Source: Kribbella kalugense (lineage in GTDB: Bacteria > Actinomycetota > Actinomycetes > Propionibacteriales > Kribbellaceae). Taken from it: a DNA stretch of 64,000 nucleotides. The notes beneath the pieces were generated by a model. The model was not told the origin of the DNA. It made no database searches and worked only from the letters and a program-made list of their open reading frames with translations. Shown in pieces: positions 16,926 to 25,430 of the stretch. The DNA is taken from the NCBI RefSeq assembly GCF_004365875.1, contig NZ_SODF01000002.1:2420971-2484970 (forward strand). The letters run 5' to 3'. Made by a program: the position numbers and the translations under genes. Numbering within the stretch: position 1 is the stretch's first letter; every line of letters begins with the position of its first letter.

Positions 16926-17321
16926 TCAGCCAGGAAGCGCATTCCACTGCTCCAACGTGGAAACGAGCAGCGTCGTCGTCGACAGCGCCAAGAACTCCGT
17001 CCGCGTGACGAAGCGAGCGTCCGACGCGTCATCACCCGCTGTGAGCGTGCCGCCGACCGCCGTCGCCTCGTAATCCCGGATCACGTAGAGCTTCCCGGCC
17101 GGCCCCGGGCGCTCGACTTCGCCGACCAGGTCTCCGACCTCGACGGTCAGTCCGGTCTCCTCCGCGACCTCCCGGACGACGGCCGTCGGATCGTCCTCAC
17201 CCGGCTCGACCCGTCCGCCCGGAATCGACCACAGCCCCCGGCCAGGCTCGTTGGCCCGCCTCACTACGAGTAGCCGGTGCTCCCCGTCGTACACCAGAGC
17301 ACCCACACAATCGACGCGCAT
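16926..17321 (-). CDS. Nudix hydrolase
   Basis: A 131-aa protein with a full Nudix box: GGRVEPGEDDPTAVVREVAEETGL fits GX5EX7REUXEEXGU, split here for length as positions about 36-58. The flanking strands CVGALVYDGEHRLLVVRR and GLWSIPG are usual. It should hydrolyse a nucleoside diphosphate linked to another group; the short single-domain form suggests an ADP-ribose- or 8-oxo-dGTP-type substrate but this is not certain. The ATG 17321 is chosen over a longer antisense-type extension. It is divergent from the PHP gene. Confidence 0.92.
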   Translation of the reverse strand: MRVDCVGALVYDGEHRLLVVRRANEPGRGLWSIPGGRVEPGEDDPTAVVREVAEETGLTVEVGDLVGEVERPGPAGKLYVIRDYEATAVGGTLTAGDDASDARFVTRTEFLALSTTTLLVSTLEQWNALPG

Positions 17322-17424
17322 GCAGCCAAAGGATAGGCGTTCTGTGCATAACTGCCAGGGCAAACCGGTGAACGCGGATAGCATCAGCGGTGACAACCGA
17401 CCGGCGAAGGGACTAGTACCGCTC

Positions 17425-18306
17425 GTGCGCATCGACCTGCACACCCACTCGAACCGCTCGGACGGCACCGATCCGGTGGACGTCCTGATGACGCACGCGC
17501 AGCAGGCCGGGCTCGATGTGATCGCGCTCACCGACCACGACACCGCCGACGGGTGGGTCGAGGCGCGCGGGGCCGCGGAGGAGCTGGGGATCGGGTTCGT
17601 GCCGGGGCTGGAGATCTCCTGCAAGCTCAACGGGATCAGCGTCCACCTGCTCAGCTACCTGCCCGACCCGTCGTACCCGCCGCTCGCGAAGGACCTGCAG
17701 GTGATCCGTGACGGCCGGACCGACCGGATCCCGACGATCGTGGCCCGGCTCAACAGCATCGGCGTACCGCTCACGGTCGAGGAGGTCCTGGCCCAGGCGA
17801 CGGGTACGCCGTCTGTCGGTCGGCCGCATGTGGCAGACGCGCTGGTCGCCAACGGGACCGTCGCCAACCGGAGCGAGGCGTTCGACCGCTTCCTCGCCGA
17901 CGGCCGCGCCGGACATGTGCCGCACTACGCCCTCGAGCCGGGGCACGCGATCGACCTGGTCCGTGAGGCCGGCGGCGTCCCGGTGATCGCGCATCCGTGG
18001 GGCCGGTCCAGCCACAAGGTGATGACCGAGGAGACCCTCGCCGGCCTGGTCCAGGACCACGGTCTGGCCGGGATCGAGATCGACCACCAGGACCACTCGC
18101 CGCAGTCGCGGACCGCGTTGCGTGCGATCGCCGAGAACCTCGGCATCATCTACACCGGCTCCAGCGACCACCACGGCGCCGGCAAGATCGACCACGACCT
18201 GGGTGTGAACACGACCCAGCCCGAGCAGTTCGAGCGGCTGCTCGAGGTCGCCAAGGTCAACGCCGCCGCCTCCGACGCGCAGGTCCCCGAGGCCTACCTG
18301 CCGTGA
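17425..18306 (+). CDS. PHP domain metallo-phosphoesterase
   Basis: A 293-aa protein with the PHP metal-site motifs in order: IDLHTHSNRSDGT at the N-terminus, LTDHDTADG, PGLEISC, VIAHPWGRS and SSDHHG near the C-terminus. Its size and layout match the stand-alone TrpH/YciV type (3',5'-nucleoside bisphosphate phosphatase or oligoribonuclease-like). I chose GTG 17425, which puts the HxH strand at the very start. It overlaps the MarC gene by four bases (GTGA), so the two are coupled. Confidence 0.92.
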   Translation: MRIDLHTHSNRSDGTDPVDVLMTHAQQAGLDVIALTDHDTADGWVEARGAAEELGIGFVPGLEISCKLNGISVHLLSYLPDPSYPPLAKDLQVIRDGRTDRIPTIVARLNSIGVPLTVEEVLAQATGTPSVGRPHVADALVANGTVANRSEAFDRFLADGRAGHVPHYALEPGHAIDLVREAGGVPVIAHPWGRSSHKVMTEETLAGLVQDHGLAGIEIDHQDHSPQSRTALRAIAENLGIIYTGSSDHHGAGKIDHDLGVNTTQPEQFERLLEVAKVNAAASDAQVPEAYLP

Positions 18307-18920
18307 ACAGCGTCATCAACACCGGTCTGTTCAGCTCGGTCTTCGTCACGCTCTTCGTGATCATGGATCCGCCGGGCACGGTGCCGGTCTTCATCTCGCT
18401 GACGGCCGGCCAGTCCCGCCCGGCGCGGAAGAAGGCAGCCTGGCAGGCGGTGCTGGTCGCGTTCGGCGTGATCGTCGTGTTCGCGGCCTTCGGCCAGCAG
18501 ATCCTGCAGCACCTCGGCATCACGCTGCCCGCGCTGCAGTGCGCGGGCGGTCTGCTGCTCCTGCTGATCGCACTGCAGCTGCTGACCGACACCGCCGAGG
18601 ACCCGGTCCAGACCAAGAACGTGAACATCGCCTTCGTCCCCCTCGGTACGCCGTTGCTCGCCGGACCCGGCGCGATCGTCGCCACGATGGTGTTCGTGCA
18701 GCGGGCGAACGGATCGCTGCCGGACGTGGTCGCGATCTCGGTCGGCATCATCGCGATCCACATCGTGATGTGGCTGACGCTGCGGTTCTCCGGGATCATC
18801 ATGCGGATCCTGGGCGAGAACGGCGTACTGCTCGTTACCCGGATCGCCGGTCTGCTGCTGAGCGCGATCGCCGTACAGCTCGTGGCCGACGCGGTCACCG
18901 ACTTCATCAAGGCGGGCTGA
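18303..18920 (+). CDS. MarC family integral membrane protein
   Basis: A 205-aa protein with six membrane spans. The family-typical DPPGTVPVFISLT in the first span, QCAGGLLLLLIALQLL, and FVPLGTPLLAGPGAIVATMV (nearly the MarC signature P-L-L-A-G-P-G) are clear. The role of MarC proteins is unknown; the early link to drug resistance was withdrawn. The GTG start overlaps the PHP stop (GTGA). The next gene starts one base after its stop, so the three form one operon. Confidence 0.92.
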   Translation: MNSVINTGLFSSVFVTLFVIMDPPGTVPVFISLTAGQSRPARKKAAWQAVLVAFGVIVVFAAFGQQILQHLGITLPALQCAGGLLLLLIALQLLTDTAEDPVQTKNVNIAFVPLGTPLLAGPGAIVATMVFVQRANGSLPDVVAISVGIIAIHIVMWLTLRFSGIIMRILGENGVLLVTRIAGLLLSAIAVQLVADAVTDFIKAG

Positions 18921-18921
18921 C

Positions 18922-19803
18922 GTGCTGCCCGGGATGCCGACGCGGTTGTTCGTGGCGACGCCGACCAAGCTGCTGACGTTCGCGGACTGCAAGCGCAAGT
19001 ACCGGTACACCTACCTCGAGACGCCGCGCCCGCCGAAGGGTCCGCCGTGGGCGCACAACACGGTCGGCGCGATCGTGCACGAGGTGCTCGCCGACTTCTT
19101 CGGTCGCTGGCCGGCAGCTCGGCGTACGCCGGACGAGGTCGTCGCCAAGATGCGGTCGAGCTGGCGCAGCGAGGGCTTCCGCGACGAGCAGCAGTCGTTG
19201 GACTGGCGGGAGCGCTCGACCGAGATGGTGCTCGGCTACCTGCGCGACACCGACCCGTACTACGAGCCGCGCGGAGTGGAACGTACGGTCGCCTTCACCA
19301 CTGAGCGGGCCTCGCTGCGCGGACGGGTCGACCGGATCGACGAGCGCCCGGCGCGCGACGGCAGCGACGGGACCGAGCTGGCGATCGTCGACTACAAGAC
19401 CGGCCGCCGGCCGCTCACCGCAGTCGATGCCCGGTCCTCGTTGGCCATGGCTCTCTACGTCCTCGGGGCCCGCCGCGTCCTGCACAAGCCGTGCACCCGC
19501 GTCGAGCTCCACCATCTGCCGACCAACACCGTCGCCGCGGCCGACCACGACGAGGCGTCCCTCGCGCGGCACCAACGGCGAGCGGAGTCGATGGCCGACG
19601 ACGCAGCGGCTGCGGAGGCCAAGTGGCGCGAGGGCCTGACCCCGGCCGAGGCCGACGAGGCCTTCCCGCCGGAGCCGTCCCCGCTGTGCGGCTGGTGCGA
19701 CTTCGCCAAGATCTGCCCACAAGGCCGCCGCGAGTCCCCACCCCGAGACCCCTGGGCCGCCCTCGACGACGGCGACCAGGCCCCGGTCGCCGAAACCGCC
19801 TGA
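18922..19803 (+). CDS. RecB/Cas4-type PD-(D/E)XK nuclease with four-cysteine iron-staple pattern
   Basis: A 293-aa single-domain nuclease. It shows KLLTFADCKRKYRYTYLE with the first Cys, GAIVHEVLADFF, the metal-binding RGRVDRIDE and IVDYKTGRRP (D-x-K), then C-terminal CGWCDFAKICP. The Cys spacing fits a 4Fe-4S staple as in AddB and Cas4. It is the last gene of the PHP-MarC operon. It could process DNA ends with a partner helicase; no helicase is adjacent, but AdnAB is encoded about 26 kb away. The GTG start has no strong ribosome site and is probably coupled to MarC. Confidence 0.88.
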   Translation: MLPGMPTRLFVATPTKLLTFADCKRKYRYTYLETPRPPKGPPWAHNTVGAIVHEVLADFFGRWPAARRTPDEVVAKMRSSWRSEGFRDEQQSLDWRERSTEMVLGYLRDTDPYYEPRGVERTVAFTTERASLRGRVDRIDERPARDGSDGTELAIVDYKTGRRPLTAVDARSSLAMALYVLGARRVLHKPCTRVELHHLPTNTVAAADHDEASLARHQRRAESMADDAAAAEAKWREGLTPAEADEAFPPEPSPLCGWCDFAKICPQGRRESPPRDPWAALDDGDQAPVAETA

Positions 19804-19834
19804 CTCATAGTCCTGTGGCTGGCCGAGGTGCTCG

Positions 19835-19851
19835 CTGACAACTGATGTCAG
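19835..19851. promoter_or_regulatory. short palindrome upstream of the alpha/beta hydrolase
   Basis: CTGACAACTGATGTCAG is a perfect 6-bp inverted repeat around a 5-base centre, 65 bases upstream of the hydrolase ATG. It may be a regulator site. No regulator is adjacent. Confidence 0.35.
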
Positions 19852-19915
19852 TGGCGTGTGCGTGCGATGCCAGCGGCGGGGTGAACCCTGAGGGTGAACG
19901 AAAGGGGCTCGCGTG

Positions 19916-20755
19916 ATGAGTGCGAAGACTGTGAACAAGCTGGCGGTGCCGGGGGCAACGCTGCACTACGAGATCGCCGGTTCGGGGCCGGTGCTGCTGA
20001 TGATCGCCGGCGGCGGAACCGATGCCGGCGTGTTCTCCGGGATGGTCGGGCAGCTCGCGGCGGAGTACACCGTCGTGACCTACGACCCGCGCGGCAACTC
20101 CAGGAGCCGGTACGACGGTGAGGCGACGGACGAATGCGTCGAGCAGTCCGCGGCCGACGCACTCGCCCTGATCGACGCGGTCGCCCGGCACGAACCCGTC
20201 TACGTGTTCGGCAGCAGTTCGGGCGCGATCACAGGCCTCGAGCTGATCACGCAGTACCCGGATCGGGTCCGGATGCTGGTCGCGCACGAGCCGCCCTGCA
20301 CCGAGATCCTGCCGGACGCGGACGACGCCAGGGCGTTCTTCGACGAGGTGTACGACACGTACCGCACCGACGGGCTGACCGCGGCCGACGTGGTCTTCAT
20401 GATGGGCACCGGCATGGACGGCGACGCGATGCCGCCGCTGGAGGACCTGCTGCCCGAGTACCGCGAGCTCGCGGAGCGGATGCAGGCGAACGCGGCCAAC
20501 TTCTACGAGCACAAGTTGTTGCCTTTCACCCGCTACCAGCCGGACCTGGACGCGTTGAAGCAGGTCGCGGCGCGGATCGTGCCGGCGGCCGGGCTGGACT
20601 CGTACCCGCACCTGCCGGGGCGGCCGATCGAGGTCATCGCCAACCAGCTCGGCTGGCCGGTGGTGCTGTTCCCGGGCGGGCACGGCGGGTACTCGAGCCA
20701 CCCGGGGCCGTTCGCCACGCATCTGGCTCATCTGCTCAAGACCGACACTGTGTGA
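19916..20755 (+). CDS. alpha/beta hydrolase
   Basis: A 279-aa protein of the alpha/beta hydrolase fold. The oxyanion strand is PVLLMIAGGGTDAGVF, the nucleophile elbow YVFGSSSGAITG (Ser of GSSSG), and the likely catalytic His lies in FPGGHGGYSSHPG near the C-terminus. I chose ATG 19916, which has AAAGGGG eight bases upstream, over the GTG just before. The substrate is unknown; a small ester or lactone is likely. It stands alone and is followed by a strong hairpin. Confidence 0.9.
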   Translation: MSAKTVNKLAVPGATLHYEIAGSGPVLLMIAGGGTDAGVFSGMVGQLAAEYTVVTYDPRGNSRSRYDGEATDECVEQSAADALALIDAVARHEPVYVFGSSSGAITGLELITQYPDRVRMLVAHEPPCTEILPDADDARAFFDEVYDTYRTDGLTAADVVFMMGTGMDGDAMPPLEDLLPEYRELAERMQANAANFYEHKLLPFTRYQPDLDALKQVAARIVPAAGLDSYPHLPGRPIEVIANQLGWPVVLFPGGHGGYSSHPGPFATHLAHLLKTDTV

Positions 20756-20775
20756 TCCGCCGTGAGCTCCGACCA

Positions 20776-20817
20776 CCGGTTCGGGTGCGAGTCTGAGGGG
20801 TCTCGCATCCGGACCGG
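20776..20817 (+). terminator. strong hairpin terminator
   Basis: A 16-bp stem (20776-20791 with 20802-20817, 14 Watson-Crick pairs and 2 G-U pairs) around a 10-base loop, followed by TTATTTGT. It lies 20 bases after the hydrolase stop, so it probably ends that transcript. Confidence 0.65.
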
Positions 20818-20902
20818 TTATTTGTGTTGACTCCTCCGCGGGCCGCGGCGTAGCGTCCGTCCTCTGCCCTTGACAATCGGTGTGGTTCAACCATGCCTTC
20901 AC

Positions 20903-20975
20903 AGTGGTGTCCGAACCCCCGGGTCTTTCACGATTCGGGGCAGTTCTGCGTGCCGCTGTGCTCTCGGACACCACT
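20903..20975 (+). ncRNA. candidate structured leader (three-way junction) of the ABC-2 operon
   Basis: A perfect 12-bp stem, AGTGGTGTCCGA (20903-20914) with its complement (20964-20975), closes a 49-base region. Inside it are at least two smaller hairpins (CCCCG...CGGGG around 20917-20940, and GGCA...TGCC around 20939-20954). It ends just ahead of the AGGAGG at 20986 and the ATG at 21000. A -35-like TTGACA lies at 20870. It could be a riboswitch-like leader or a DNA operator; I do not recognise a known class. Confidence 0.45.
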
Positions 20976-20999
20976 TGAGTGCGAGAGGAGGTTTTGCGG

Positions 21000-21797
21000 A
21001 TGGGTGTGTATTGGGCGATCGCCGTACGGTCGTTCCGGCGGTTCTCGACGTACCGGATCGCCACTGCGTCCGGCGCGTTCACCAACACCGTGTTCGGCTT
21101 CATCCTGTGCGGCATCTACCTGACGCTGTGGCACGAGCGACCCGGGCTCGGCGGGTACGACGCTTCGGACGCGCTGACGTTCGTTTGGCTGCAACAGGGG
21201 CTGCTGATGCCGGTCGGGATCTGGGGCGCCACGACGACGGGGGAGCTGGGGGAGCGAGTCCGCAGCGGTGAGATCGCGGTGGACCTCTACCGGCCCACGC
21301 ACCTGCTGCTCTGGTGGCTGTCTGTCGACCTCGGGCGGGCGATGTTCCAGCTGGTGGTGCGTGGCGGGGCGCCGTTGCTCGTCGGAGCGTTCGTATTCGA
21401 CCTCAAGTTCCCTTCGTCGCCGCTGACCTGGCTTGCGGTTGCAGCCGGGGTGTTCCTGGCGATTCTGGTCAGCTTCGGGATCCGCTACCTGGTCGCGCTG
21501 TCCGGGTTCTGGATCACTGACACGCGGGGGATGGAGCAGTTGGCGCTGGTGCTGTCGACGTTCTTCTCGGGGATGATCCTGCCGCTGGTGGTGTTCCCGG
21601 GCGCGATCGGAGACATCGCCCGGGCGACGCCGTGGGCCGCGACCATGCAGGTGCCGATCGACATCTGGCTCGGCCGGAACCCGGGCGGGACCGGTTCGGC
21701 CCTGCTGTTCCAGCTGGGCTGGATCGTGGTGCTCCTGCTCGGCGCGCAATTGGTGACGTCGGTCGCGACCCGCAAGGTGGTGATCCAGGGTGGTTGA
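21000..21797 (+). CDS. ABC-2 type transporter permease (PF06182-like), first subunit
   Basis: A 265-aa protein with about six membrane spans, including TNTVFGFILCGIYLTLW and FFSGMILPLVVFPGAI. The layout and motifs such as GELGERVRSGEIAVDLYRPT match the ABC2_membrane_6 family, which always comes as a pair with a DrrA-like ATPase. ATG 21000 has AGGAGG eight bases upstream. The stop overlaps the next permease start by eight bases. The three-gene operon is a probable exporter; the cargo is unknown. Confidence 0.9.
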   Translation: MGVYWAIAVRSFRRFSTYRIATASGAFTNTVFGFILCGIYLTLWHERPGLGGYDASDALTFVWLQQGLLMPVGIWGATTTGELGERVRSGEIAVDLYRPTHLLLWWLSVDLGRAMFQLVVRGGAPLLVGAFVFDLKFPSSPLTWLAVAAGVFLAILVSFGIRYLVALSGFWITDTRGMEQLALVLSTFFSGMILPLVVFPGAIGDIARATPWAATMQVPIDIWLGRNPGGTGSALLFQLGWIVVLLLGAQLVTSVATRKVVIQGG

Positions 21798-22605
21798 ACG
21801 AGTGCTCCGGGCGCCGTCGCAGTACTGGATGCTGATCATGATGTGGATCCGGTCGTCGATGGCGTACCCGGCGTCGTTCGTGCTGATGCTGTTCAGCTCG
21901 ATGGTGCTGACGGTGATGGACTTCGTCGCGATCGTGCTGATGTTCAGCCACATCTCGTCGTTCGGCGGGTTCTCGCTGGCGGAGATGGCGTTGCTCTACG
22001 CAACGGCCTCGATGACGCTGGGGATCGCGGACCTGCTCACCGGGTCGATCGAGCGGGTCGGCGAGCGGATCCGGACCGGAACGTTCGATGTCTATCTGAT
22101 CCGGCCGGTGCCCGCGTTCCTGCAGACCACGGCCGACGGTTTCGCGCTGCGGCGGCTCGGCCGGCCGTTGCAGGCGCTGGTCGTGATGGTGTTCGCGTTC
22201 AGCCGCCTGGACGTGGACTGGACGGTTGCCCGCGGCATCGTGCTGGTGGTGTCGATGATCGCGGGGTCGGTGATCTTCGGCGCGATCTTTGTGCTCGGCG
22301 CGGCGTTCCAGTTCCTCGCGGTGGACTCCGCGGAGCTGGCCAACTCGTTCACGTACGGCGGGCAGACGATGACACAGTACCCGTTGACGGTCTTCGGGAA
22401 GGAGATCGTGCGGGCCGTGACGTTCGTCGTACCGCTTGCCTTTGTCAACTATTACCCGGTGCTGTACCTGCTGGACAAGCCGGCCCCACTGGGGCTGCCG
22501 TCGTGGATCGGGCTGTTGTCTCCGTTGGTCGCCGTCGTCATGGTCGCGCTCGCGTCGCTGGCCTGGCGGGGCGGTCTCCGTCGCTATCGAAGTACAGGGA
22601 GCTGA
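21790..22605 (+). CDS. ABC-2 type transporter permease (PF06182-like), second subunit
   Basis: A 271-aa protein, again with about six spans, and the shared family segment GSIERVGERIRTGTFDVYLI followed by RPVPAFLQ, which is parallel to RSGEIAVDLYRP in the first subunit. The two subunits are distant paralogues and should form a heterodimer. The GTG start at 21790 lies within the end of the first permease. The ATPase gene follows after three bases. Confidence 0.9.
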   Translation: MVERVLRAPSQYWMLIMMWIRSSMAYPASFVLMLFSSMVLTVMDFVAIVLMFSHISSFGGFSLAEMALLYATASMTLGIADLLTGSIERVGERIRTGTFDVYLIRPVPAFLQTTADGFALRRLGRPLQALVVMVFAFSRLDVDWTVARGIVLVVSMIAGSVIFGAIFVLGAAFQFLAVDSAELANSFTYGGQTMTQYPLTVFGKEIVRAVTFVVPLAFVNYYPVLYLLDKPAPLGLPSWIGLLSPLVAVVMVALASLAWRGGLRRYRSTGS

Positions 22606-22608
22606 GCA

Positions 22609-23565
22609 ATGGCAGTGATCGAGTTGACCGACGTCGCCCGTGCTTTCACGGTCACGTCGCGGACCGGACTTCGCCGTACCCGGCGTGAGGTTCGCGCGGT
22701 GGACGGGTTGTCGTTCTCCGTCGAGCCGGGGGAGGTGATGGGGTACATCGGCCCGAACGGCGCCGGGAAGTCGACCACGATCAAGATGCTCACGGGCATC
22801 CTGGTCCCGTCGAGCGGCACGATCCGGGTCGCCGGCGTGGATCCGTCGCGGCACCGGTTGAAGCTGGCCAAGCGGATCGGCGTGGTGTTCGGCCAGCGGA
22901 CCACCCTGTGGTGGGACCTGCCGTTGAAGGACTCGTTCGCCGTACTGCAGAAGATGTACGACGTTCCGCCGGCCCGGCACCGAGAGAACCTCGCGACCTT
23001 CGTGGAGCTGCTCGACCTCGGCGACCTGCTCGACGTACCGGTCCGGCAACTGTCGTTGGGTCAACGGATGCGCGGCGACATCGCGGCCGCGCTGCTGCAC
23101 GATCCCGAGATCGTCTACCTGGACGAGCCGACCATCGGGCTGGACGTGATCAGCAAGGCCCGGCTCCGCGAGTTCCTGGCCCAGATCAACGCGGACCGCC
23201 GTACCACGATCATCCTCACCACCCACGACCTCGACGACATCGAGGCCCTCTGCACCCGCGTCATGGTCATCGACCACGGCCACCAGATCTTCGACGGCAC
23301 CCTGGACGGCCTGAAGTCGAGCCAGTCCGCCCCACGCACCCTGGTCGTCGACCTCGCGACCTCGCTCCCACCGATCGAGGTAGTAGGCGCCACCGTCACC
23401 AAGGTCGACGGCCCACGCCAGCACCTGACCTTCCCACCCACCACCAGCGCAGCACCCCTACTGGCCCAAATCGCCGCCAACTACCCCCTCGTCGACCTCT
23501 CGGTCGCCGAACCCACGATCGAATCCGTGATCACCCAGCTCTACGCCCCAAGGCCTAGCGCGTGA
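22609..23565 (+). CDS. ABC transporter ATP-binding protein (DrrA/NatA-like)
   Basis: A 318-aa ATPase: Walker A GPNGAGKSTT (about 50-59), signature LSLGQRMRGDIAA (variant of LSGGQ), Walker B IVYLDEPTIGLD and the switch histidine in LTTHDLDD. A C-terminal extension of about 90 residues is typical of exporter ATPases. VVFGQRTTLWWDLP is a hallmark of ATPases paired with PF06182 permeases. It energises the two permeases upstream. Its end overlaps the convergent gene at 23555 by 11 bases. Confidence 0.95.
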   Translation: MAVIELTDVARAFTVTSRTGLRRTRREVRAVDGLSFSVEPGEVMGYIGPNGAGKSTTIKMLTGILVPSSGTIRVAGVDPSRHRLKLAKRIGVVFGQRTTLWWDLPLKDSFAVLQKMYDVPPARHRENLATFVELLDLGDLLDVPVRQLSLGQRMRGDIAAALLHDPEIVYLDEPTIGLDVISKARLREFLAQINADRRTTIILTTHDLDDIEALCTRVMVIDHGHQIFDGTLDGLKSSQSAPRTLVVDLATSLPPIEVVGATVTKVDGPRQHLTFPPTTSAAPLLAQIAANYPLVDLSVAEPTIESVITQLYAPRPSA

Positions 23566-24475
23566 TCTCACCATCTCGGCGTACGGCGCTCATCCGCGGA
23601 GCCCGGCCGGACACGGCGGCCGTGCGACCAAATTCGTCCGCCGGCGGGAGCACTCGTAGCTGATCCCGCATCACTCGGCTGAACCCTTCCTGCCCGCGGA
23701 CCATCCCGTCCAGATCGATTGCCTGCGGCAACACTGGAGCCGCATCGAACACCCGGGTGTGCGCCGCCACCAGAAACGTCCGCATGATCGAGTCGCTGCC
23801 ACGCTGCATCTCCGCCCCCTGGATCAAGCAGTAGGCGGCATCGGTGAACTTCTGCCGCAGCTCAGGGTCCCGTGCGTTCGGCCGGTCCTTGCCGGCCCGC
23901 TGCGTCTCCAAGTCGGCCAGGATCTCGAACGATGCCTGCCGCAACTGTTGCCGATCCGCGAACCTCGCGGTCTGGGTGATGACCTGCCCGGGATGGAGCC
24001 CCTGGTCGAGAAGGTTTCCCGTGATCGTCCGCCCACCGGGCAGGTTCACCGGGTTGTGCAGGTTCGAGCCGTTCATCAACCGATCCTTCGCGACCTGCTC
24101 CAGCTCGGTGAGCAGGACGGAGGCGGGCGACCCGGGTTCGAGGTCGTCGGCGGCATTCGGTGTGAGTCTGTAGCCCCTCCATTCGCCGGCCGGAATCGGG
24201 GCCCGGAAGGCCTCGACGTCGCTGTACGGCCGGGTCCATCGCCCCTGCGCGGCCACCTGGTACCGCCACTCGGCCACGTGCCGGTACGCCGCCTCGAACG
24301 CCGCCGTCCGCTCCTCGAGGCCCTCGGCCTCCTCGAGCCGTTCGTCCAGCAACTCCAGCGCCGCGTTCGCCTCCGCGGCCTGCACCTGCGCGAATCCGCC
24401 GAGCTGATCCCACAGCGCCGGATTGTTGGTCGTCTTGACAATATCCGGCGTGGGAAAACTTCGCGCCGTGATCAT
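23555..24475 (-). CDS. uncharacterised protein, tandem paralogue A
   Basis: A 306-aa protein that I do not recognise. It is a clear paralogue of the gene upstream: shared blocks are NPxxWDQLxGFAQVQA, EAAYRHVAEWRYQVA, and near the C-terminus RGSDxIMRTFLVAAHTRVFD then PVLPQAIDLDGMVRGQEGF. It is mostly helical and soluble, with no signal peptide, membrane span or Cys/His metal site. The start overlaps the upstream paralogue's stop by four bases (ATGA), so both are translated together. It lies downstream of the RelA/SpoT-fold toxin-like pair and may belong to that module. Function unknown. Confidence 0.8.
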   Translation of the reverse strand: MITARSFPTPDIVKTTNNPALWDQLGGFAQVQAAEANAALELLDERLEEAEGLEERTAAFEAAYRHVAEWRYQVAAQGRWTRPYSDVEAFRAPIPAGEWRGYRLTPNAADDLEPGSPASVLLTELEQVAKDRLMNGSNLHNPVNLPGGRTITGNLLDQGLHPGQVITQTARFADRQQLRQASFEILADLETQRAGKDRPNARDPELRQKFTDAAYCLIQGAEMQRGSDSIMRTFLVAAHTRVFDAAPVLPQAIDLDGMVRGQEGFSRVMRDQLRVLPPADEFGRTAAVSGRAPRMSAVRRDGEITR

Positions 24476-25374
24476 CGGGCCATCCCTCCGCCGCGGTTGA
24501 GTGACGTCACTGCTGCTCGCTCGGAGCCTGCGTCGACGGCGGGCTGGGCGGCCGGGGGCGCCGCGATCCGCAACTGCTCGTGCATCACCTGCTTGAAACC
24601 TTCCTGCCCACGGACCATCCCGTCCAGATCGATTGCCTGCGGCAACACCGGTGCGGCATCGAAGACGCGGGTGTGCGCGGCGACAAGGAACGTTCGCATG
24701 ATCGCGTCGCTGCCGCGCTTGAACTCCGGTCCCTGGACCAGGAAGTACGCCGCATCCACGAACGCCTGGCGCTGCTCGGGATCTGTTCCGCCGGCAGCCT
24801 TTGCTTCCTCGAGCTCAGCGAGTACCTCGAACGACGCACGCCGCAGTACCTCGCGATCGTCGGGCTCCGCGGTGACCGTCCGCACCTCCCGCGGCCCCGG
24901 GATGTATCGAACCGTGTTCCCGTTGACGCGGCGTCCACTGTGCAGCCTGACCCGGTTCTGCAGCCCGTGGCTCCCGTCGAGGCGCTCGAGTGCGACCTTC
25001 TCCAGACTCTTCAGCATCTTGAACGCCGGCGAGTCCTGATCCGACAGCACGTTGTCCGGCGTCACCCTGTACACCATCCCCATCCCGAGCGGCGCCCTCA
25101 CGTCCTCCGCGCTCGCACCCGGCCGGGTCCACTTCCCTTCCAGCGCGACCTGATACCGCCACTCCGCAACATGCCGGTACGCCGCTTCGAACGCCGCAAC
25201 CCGCTCGCCCCGGGACCCCGCTCCCGCCAGCCGCTCATCAAGCACCCCCAGCGCCGCATTCGCCTCCCGCGCCTGCACCTGCGCAAACCCCCGCAACTGA
25301 TCCCAGGCCCCAGGATTAGCAGAGATCATCAACAAAGCCGGCGTCGGAAAACAGGCCCCAGAAATCCGCTCCAC
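24472..25374 (-). CDS. uncharacterised protein, tandem paralogue B
   Basis: A 300-aa protein related along its whole length to the next gene (paralogue A). The N-terminal third and the last third are the conserved parts; the middle, residues about 85-150, has diverged. The block GPEFKRGSDAIMRTFLVAA followed by HTRVFDAAPVLPQAIDL is nearly identical between the two, which suggests an active or binding site. No known domain is recognised. It starts 56 bases after the 104-aa gene's stop on the same strand, so read-through from the toxin-like pair is possible. Confidence 0.8.
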   Translation of the reverse strand: MERISGACFPTPALLMISANPGAWDQLRGFAQVQAREANAALGVLDERLAGAGSRGERVAAFEAAYRHVAEWRYQVALEGKWTRPGASAEDVRAPLGMGMVYRVTPDNVLSDQDSPAFKMLKSLEKVALERLDGSHGLQNRVRLHSGRRVNGNTVRYIPGPREVRTVTAEPDDREVLRRASFEVLAELEEAKAAGGTDPEQRQAFVDAAYFLVQGPEFKRGSDAIMRTFLVAAHTRVFDAAPVLPQAIDLDGMVRGQEGFKQVMHEQLRIAAPPAAQPAVDAGSERAAVTSLNRGGGMAR

Positions 25375-25430
25375 CCGATCAACCTACAAGCCCGCAGGGG
25401 CGGTACCGGCGAAGGCTTCTTCGGATCGCA

